From Dipylidium caninum (taxonomy: Eukaryota > Platyhelminthes > Cestoda > Cyclophyllidea > Dipylidiidae), in contig QEYB01001046.1 of assembly GCA_017562135.1 (NCBI GenBank), forward strand, positions 434,001 to 498,000: DNA of 64,000 nucleotides. The letters run 5' to 3'. The stretch's first letter is position 1. Each line of letters starts with the position of its first letter. The translations under genes were made by a program, and so were the position numbers. The notes under the pieces are model-generated. The model saw only the letters and a program-made list of their open reading frames with translations, made no database searches and had not been told where the DNA came from. This document shows, one piece after another, positions 59,938 through 64,000 of this stretch.

Positions 59938-61323
59938 CGAGAGGTGCGTTGAAATGTATAACAGCCTTTAAATTACCGCGTCCGATACCGAAATCTCAAC
60001 CATCGTTACGGGACGTGTTTTGAACTAACAAAACATAATGATCCCTAAGTCATTAACAAAGATTCTAAAAGCCATTTTAATTAATAGATTCATTTGAGTG
60101 GGCAAAGCCCACATTTTAGTGTCAAAATTTTCAAATAAGGAAGGTAACCAAAATTAGCACCGCATGAAATGTAGGGTGGTGTAATGGCAATTTTCCGATT
60201 TTTTACCATTTCCGTCCTCATACACTTTTATATCTTGTCAATAAAATCTCTTCTGTTTATCAAAATTGTTGGGGTGTAGGCGAGGTGGAAATATGCACAA
60301 GTATATTCTTATGCGTGCTTAAGAGCTTCTTACTTGTACTGGTCATCATTATGGCTCTCAGATTACGAGTTTCGGATAAGATGATAAGGAGCCTGACTGT
60401 ATACCTTGGTTAGTTTTTTTTGCGTGAGATATAAGCTTGAATATTTTGATAATACGGACCCGCCGATCGCTTGATTGCAATTCTACGCAAAACTAAACCT
60501 CTCTTCAGCGTCTTTTTACAACTTCTTAACAGGTAGTGAACATGGTCAGCAATGAAACATACTCTGACCTACACAGTTTCCTTGAAATAAGGCTTTAAAT
60601 CAACTGATGATACTCTAGGTTATTTTGTTGTTGATAGTGTCAGGGTCAATTTTTCAAGTCATGACATCGGGAAATTACCGAAATGTCAACACAAAGCAAA
60701 AGTGGGCATTTTCTCTGTATAAACTATGTTTAGAAGATATGTTCTGAAAAACGCGACAGATGGGCTTGACTATCCCTCTGAAACCGTGTTTGTCGACAGG
60801 CGGATACCACCACCATACATCGTTGTAATTATCTGCTTTTCTTACTCGTAGATTAATGATATTAATAATGATGATAGATTGCTCTGTGAATGTAAAGGAC
60901 GGGCTATTGATGTCTTTTGCATTTGTCGCCTTTATAATAACCGACCCCTGCCTGCCTTAATATCAGCATGTGTGAAATGCAAAAGAGTATCTCTGAAGCA
61001 AAATGAGACTAATTTTAGACAGTATGTGTGGAGTTTATGAAAGTTATTATTAGAAACTCTTGTGTTTCTTTGAGAACAAGGTCGGGAATATACAATAAAA
61101 ACTATCATGTTGCTAAACGAAGGTTTGATTTCCACAGTCCTATATACTTGAAACAGAGTATTATTTAAGGAACGTAAGGCAACAAAAGCGGAACAACAAT
61201 CCATTCGATTATTTTTTGACTGCGAAGAAAATGTGGAATATTATGATTTGTCGCATGTGGTAAAAGTGATTTTCAAAATGCAACTAATTTACTTAAATCA
61301 ATGACTGTGAATTTTATCTTTAG
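59938..61323. other. Divergent region between beta-tubulin and the next gene
   Basis: Contains the beta-tubulin promoter and 5' UTR on the minus strand and the upstream part of the plus-strand unknown gene. No exon, transposon or RNA gene is recognisable. An upstream exon of the right-hand gene may be hidden here, because its first seen exon starts with an acceptor. Confidence 0.55.
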
Positions 61324-64000
61324 GGAGATAAAGCAAGTCCTCACCAGTCTGGTGATAATAATTTTGCGGGCTTTCTTAATCAGTACATACCAAAGCAAAT
61401 ATCAGACTTCAACTCAAAAGTTGTAACTACTGATTACTTTTCAAAAGGTGTATATGCTTTTGGATTGACTAACATAACGGAGGTCCAAGAACAGGTACGT
61501 TTGTGTGCGGTAGATAAAAGTGTTTTCTTTCTAATGCGTATAAGTACTTTAAAATTGTTAGAGTAATAAGCAAACATATATGGTAGAAACATGCTTCTTT
61601 TTATCGTCTGCTTAAATTAGATAAAATATGTCCCTCGGCAGCGGCTCGCGCCACCAGGCATGGATTGGCCCGAATGTTCTACTAGCAAAAATTTTATCAG
61701 GCGGCCTTTGTTCCTCATTCTCCGGTGCTTTGAAATTTCTTCTGGATTTGACATGACCTCGGCATCCCTATCTGTTGTAATTTATCTGTTTGATATCATT
61801 CAAGGATGTCGATTATCAGAGGAATTTATTTTACAAACCAAAACATTTGGCATTTTTCGAGTTAGCGATATGTTACGCGAATCTAGTAAAGTTTGGAATA
61901 TGAATAAAGACTGTCCAAATGGTGACTCTATGCCTGCAAGTTCTCTCCTCAATGAAGCAAGTTCAAGTTTGGAGGGTATATATCTTGTTATAAAGGTGAG
62001 CATTGCTCTTATTATGTTCTAAATTTCACTTTCCTACGTTCCAATAAATCTCTCGGAATGTTATTTTCATGGGGTATTCGAGTTTCTCTAACTTTCAAGT
62101 TGTGTGCTTCTTTGTCTCAGATCACTCGTTTTCTAGTTAAATACAGTACAAAGGAACTGATATCGGCTGCATCATTTACCTGGTTGACGGTTGAATGCCC
62201 GTAATTTTCCCTGATTTTTCCCCTTTTTCCTTGCAGTATCAAGTAATGTAATTAGGAGGTGTTCCACATAATATCTCTATTATTTTTCTCTAATCTCAGC
62301 CCCATTTATATTCCTTGAGAAGATCATTCTCTCCTTAATGCCTTAAATCTACCTTCCAATGTGAACTGCTCTTTCTCTTACTATCCCCATTTTGTTACAT
62401 GCACTCATTTTTCATTCAAGTTAACTGGAACTTTGAAAGCGGCGCCCACGGGGACTAACAGTTCTGCAAGTCTAAGGACTCCTTTTGCATGGACCGCGTT
62501 AGACCTTTGTACCGCAGTGACCGGAATGCGTGGAGGGTTTCATGGATCTCCCAGAAGAAGACGCCTAAGTGGTCCTGAAAAATCCTCGTCTTTTGAACAC
62601 AAAGGTCAGAATTTCACGTCTGCCTCCTTAACTTTCTAATTCGTTTTATTTCCTTGGGGGACTATTGAATGCAGACGTATTTTGAAGTGGAAACTTCAAT
62701 GTGACATTTTTACTTGTTTGTTACTTGAAAAGATGATGGAAGAAAACTGGGCTGATACTTGTGCAGCAAGTTACAAATGAGGAATGAGATATGCTTTCTC
62801 CTTCGCGCCTTCTTCAGCGGCAACAGGATGCTGAGATGACTTCTTGCTCTACTTCACAGCTTCTTCCTTTAAAAATAGAATACGTCATTGAATGAGCGCA
62901 ATCTTAGTAGCAACCGGCGAATTCTAAACTTCTCCTCCACCTTCGTTCTCCTTCAATTCTTACAAAACTCAGTTAGAATTCTTGCTTCACGATCCACTTC
63001 TTGACTTGCTCAGTGCGCCGTCATTTATACTTTGTCGTATTTCATCTTAACTTTCACTTAATCACCAATTTCTATAAGTGCAAAATCACAACCAGTGGAT
63101 GAAATTTTTCTTATCACTTCCCTAAATCGTGTCTCTGAACCAAACCTCTCCGTATTAGAATTAATAATCTTTCAATTTGTACTCTTCCGTCCGATCACTC
63201 TCCTACTCACTCTTTTTCCGCCACAAGTGTACATTTTCCTGAAATAACTTTAACCTAACTTTAACCTAACTTAAACCGCTATTATAAGTATGCAGGAATT
63301 TCCAGTCTGTTGTCAGTTAAACTTACCTTCCAGAAGGGCAGAGCCAGCGCGTACTGGAAACATTCAGGAGACAGCGACTCCTCTCGGACTCAATTGACCT
63401 CCCTAAACGAACTTCACGTGGTCGGGCCGTTTCCGGTGATCGTCGTCCCTCCCTCCATGCACGAGAAACCCGTTCTCACAGTCTACAAGCCTGTGAAGTT
63501 GACGGCAGAAGCTCAAAGGTGCTGCAGTTAGAAGAGACTCTTCCACCGTGGAAACACCCCATGGAAGGCATAGACAACTTCTTTGGCCTCCATGAATTGA
63601 ATATCCACTTCACCGCACGAAATTTTATCAAAGTGGTATAGTCCTCTACACAATATAAGATCTTCAAATAAACATGTGAAATCATGTCGTTTGTTTGAAT
63701 GTTGTTTTTGTAATTTACTTAGGACTCCACCACTGGTAGCTGTGCCAACGAGATCGAACGAACTGTCGTTGAAGCCTTCAAACTGAGGTCTTCTATACCC
63801 AATTTGAGCCCGTGGATACACGATTTACCCAGTCAAGTTGGGCATGGCCATCCTCTCCGTCGAATTAGGACGATCAACTTACAGATGGAAATTTCATTAA
63901 CCGGAAAGATTTTAACGCCCTGTGGACTCGCTCACCATCTTCAGAGTACCAACTTCTGCACATCTGAAGGCGAAACTCTTTTGGTGAGAAGTCAACCAGA
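61324..64000 (+). CDS. Unidentified multi-exon protein gene, cut by the window end
   Basis: Five phase-compatible exons were placed: 61324-61494 and 61621-61995 (both phase 0), 62421-62604 (ends phase 1), 63317 to about 63492 or 63519, and 63723 to the window end (open for 92 codons in phase 0). Donors include gtacgt, gtgagc and gtcaga. Readable pieces are FAGFLNQYIPKQISDF, YVPRQRLAPPGMDWPECS, FLILRCFEISSGFDMTSASL, SPRRRRLSGPEKSSSFEH, LHVVGPFPVIVVPPSMHEKP and INLQMEISLTGKILTP. I do not recognise the family. The mixture of beta-strand-like segments and low-complexity linkers would suit a large scaffold or lipid-transfer protein, but that is a guess. The first listed exon begins at an acceptor, so the true start is further left. 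The end of exon 4 is uncertain: only donor gtgaag (end 63492) keeps the last exon open, while gtgctg (end 63519) leads to a stop 20 codons later. Confidence 0.6.

Noticed and set aside
63241..63277. TTTAACCTAAC tandem, telomere-like at first sight
   Set aside because: Only about two imperfect units, not the flatworm TTAGGG telomere repeat, and inside an intron.

Overview
The window is nuclear DNA from an animal whose genes are split by many introns. The best guess is a parasitic flatworm, probably a tapeworm. Support for this is the mix of very short introns (34, 34, 35 and about 41 nt) with introns above 1 kb, a beta-tubulin with tyrosine at position 200, a mariner relic, and an Nkx6-type homeobox gene in a gene-poor domain. 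The species cannot be named from the sequence alone.

Layout. Positions 1-31 kb are relatively GC-rich, carry many microsatellites and have one recognisable gene: a three-exon NK6-family homeobox gene at 11671-18890 (+). From about 31 kb the sequence becomes AT-richer and gene-dense. A nine-exon transferrin-family gene lies at 31680-39439 (+). A 13-exon DENND6 (FAM116) Rab-GEF gene lies at 40749-50753 (+). PAN3, the adaptor subunit of the PAN2-PAN3 deadenylase, lies at 51725-56433 (-) and is convergent with DENND6. A three-exon beta-tubulin lies at 58534-59937 (-). An unidentified multi-exon gene starts at or before 61324 (+) and runs off the right edge.

The introns of DENND6 hold foreign or decayed material: an intact antisense ClC-type CBS-domain exon (45084-45426), a mariner transposase relic with an internal tandem duplication (48782-49986), a weak non-LTR endonuclease relic and a possible tRNA-derived SINE piece. 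A weak reverse-transcriptase relic lies between the transferrin and DENND6 genes.

The genes do not form a pathway. They are independent functions (developmental transcription factor, secreted transferrin-like protein, endosomal Rab activation, mRNA deadenylation, cytoskeleton). The most interesting points are the transferrin homolog, which has lost most canonical iron ligands and has a one-base frame break in exon 3; the ClC exon inside DENND6; the mini-introns and a GC-AG intron; and the unidentified gene at the right end. I found no convincing new multi-gene system. Exon boundaries were placed by hand from splice consensus, reading-phase agreement and remembered family sequences, without database searches.
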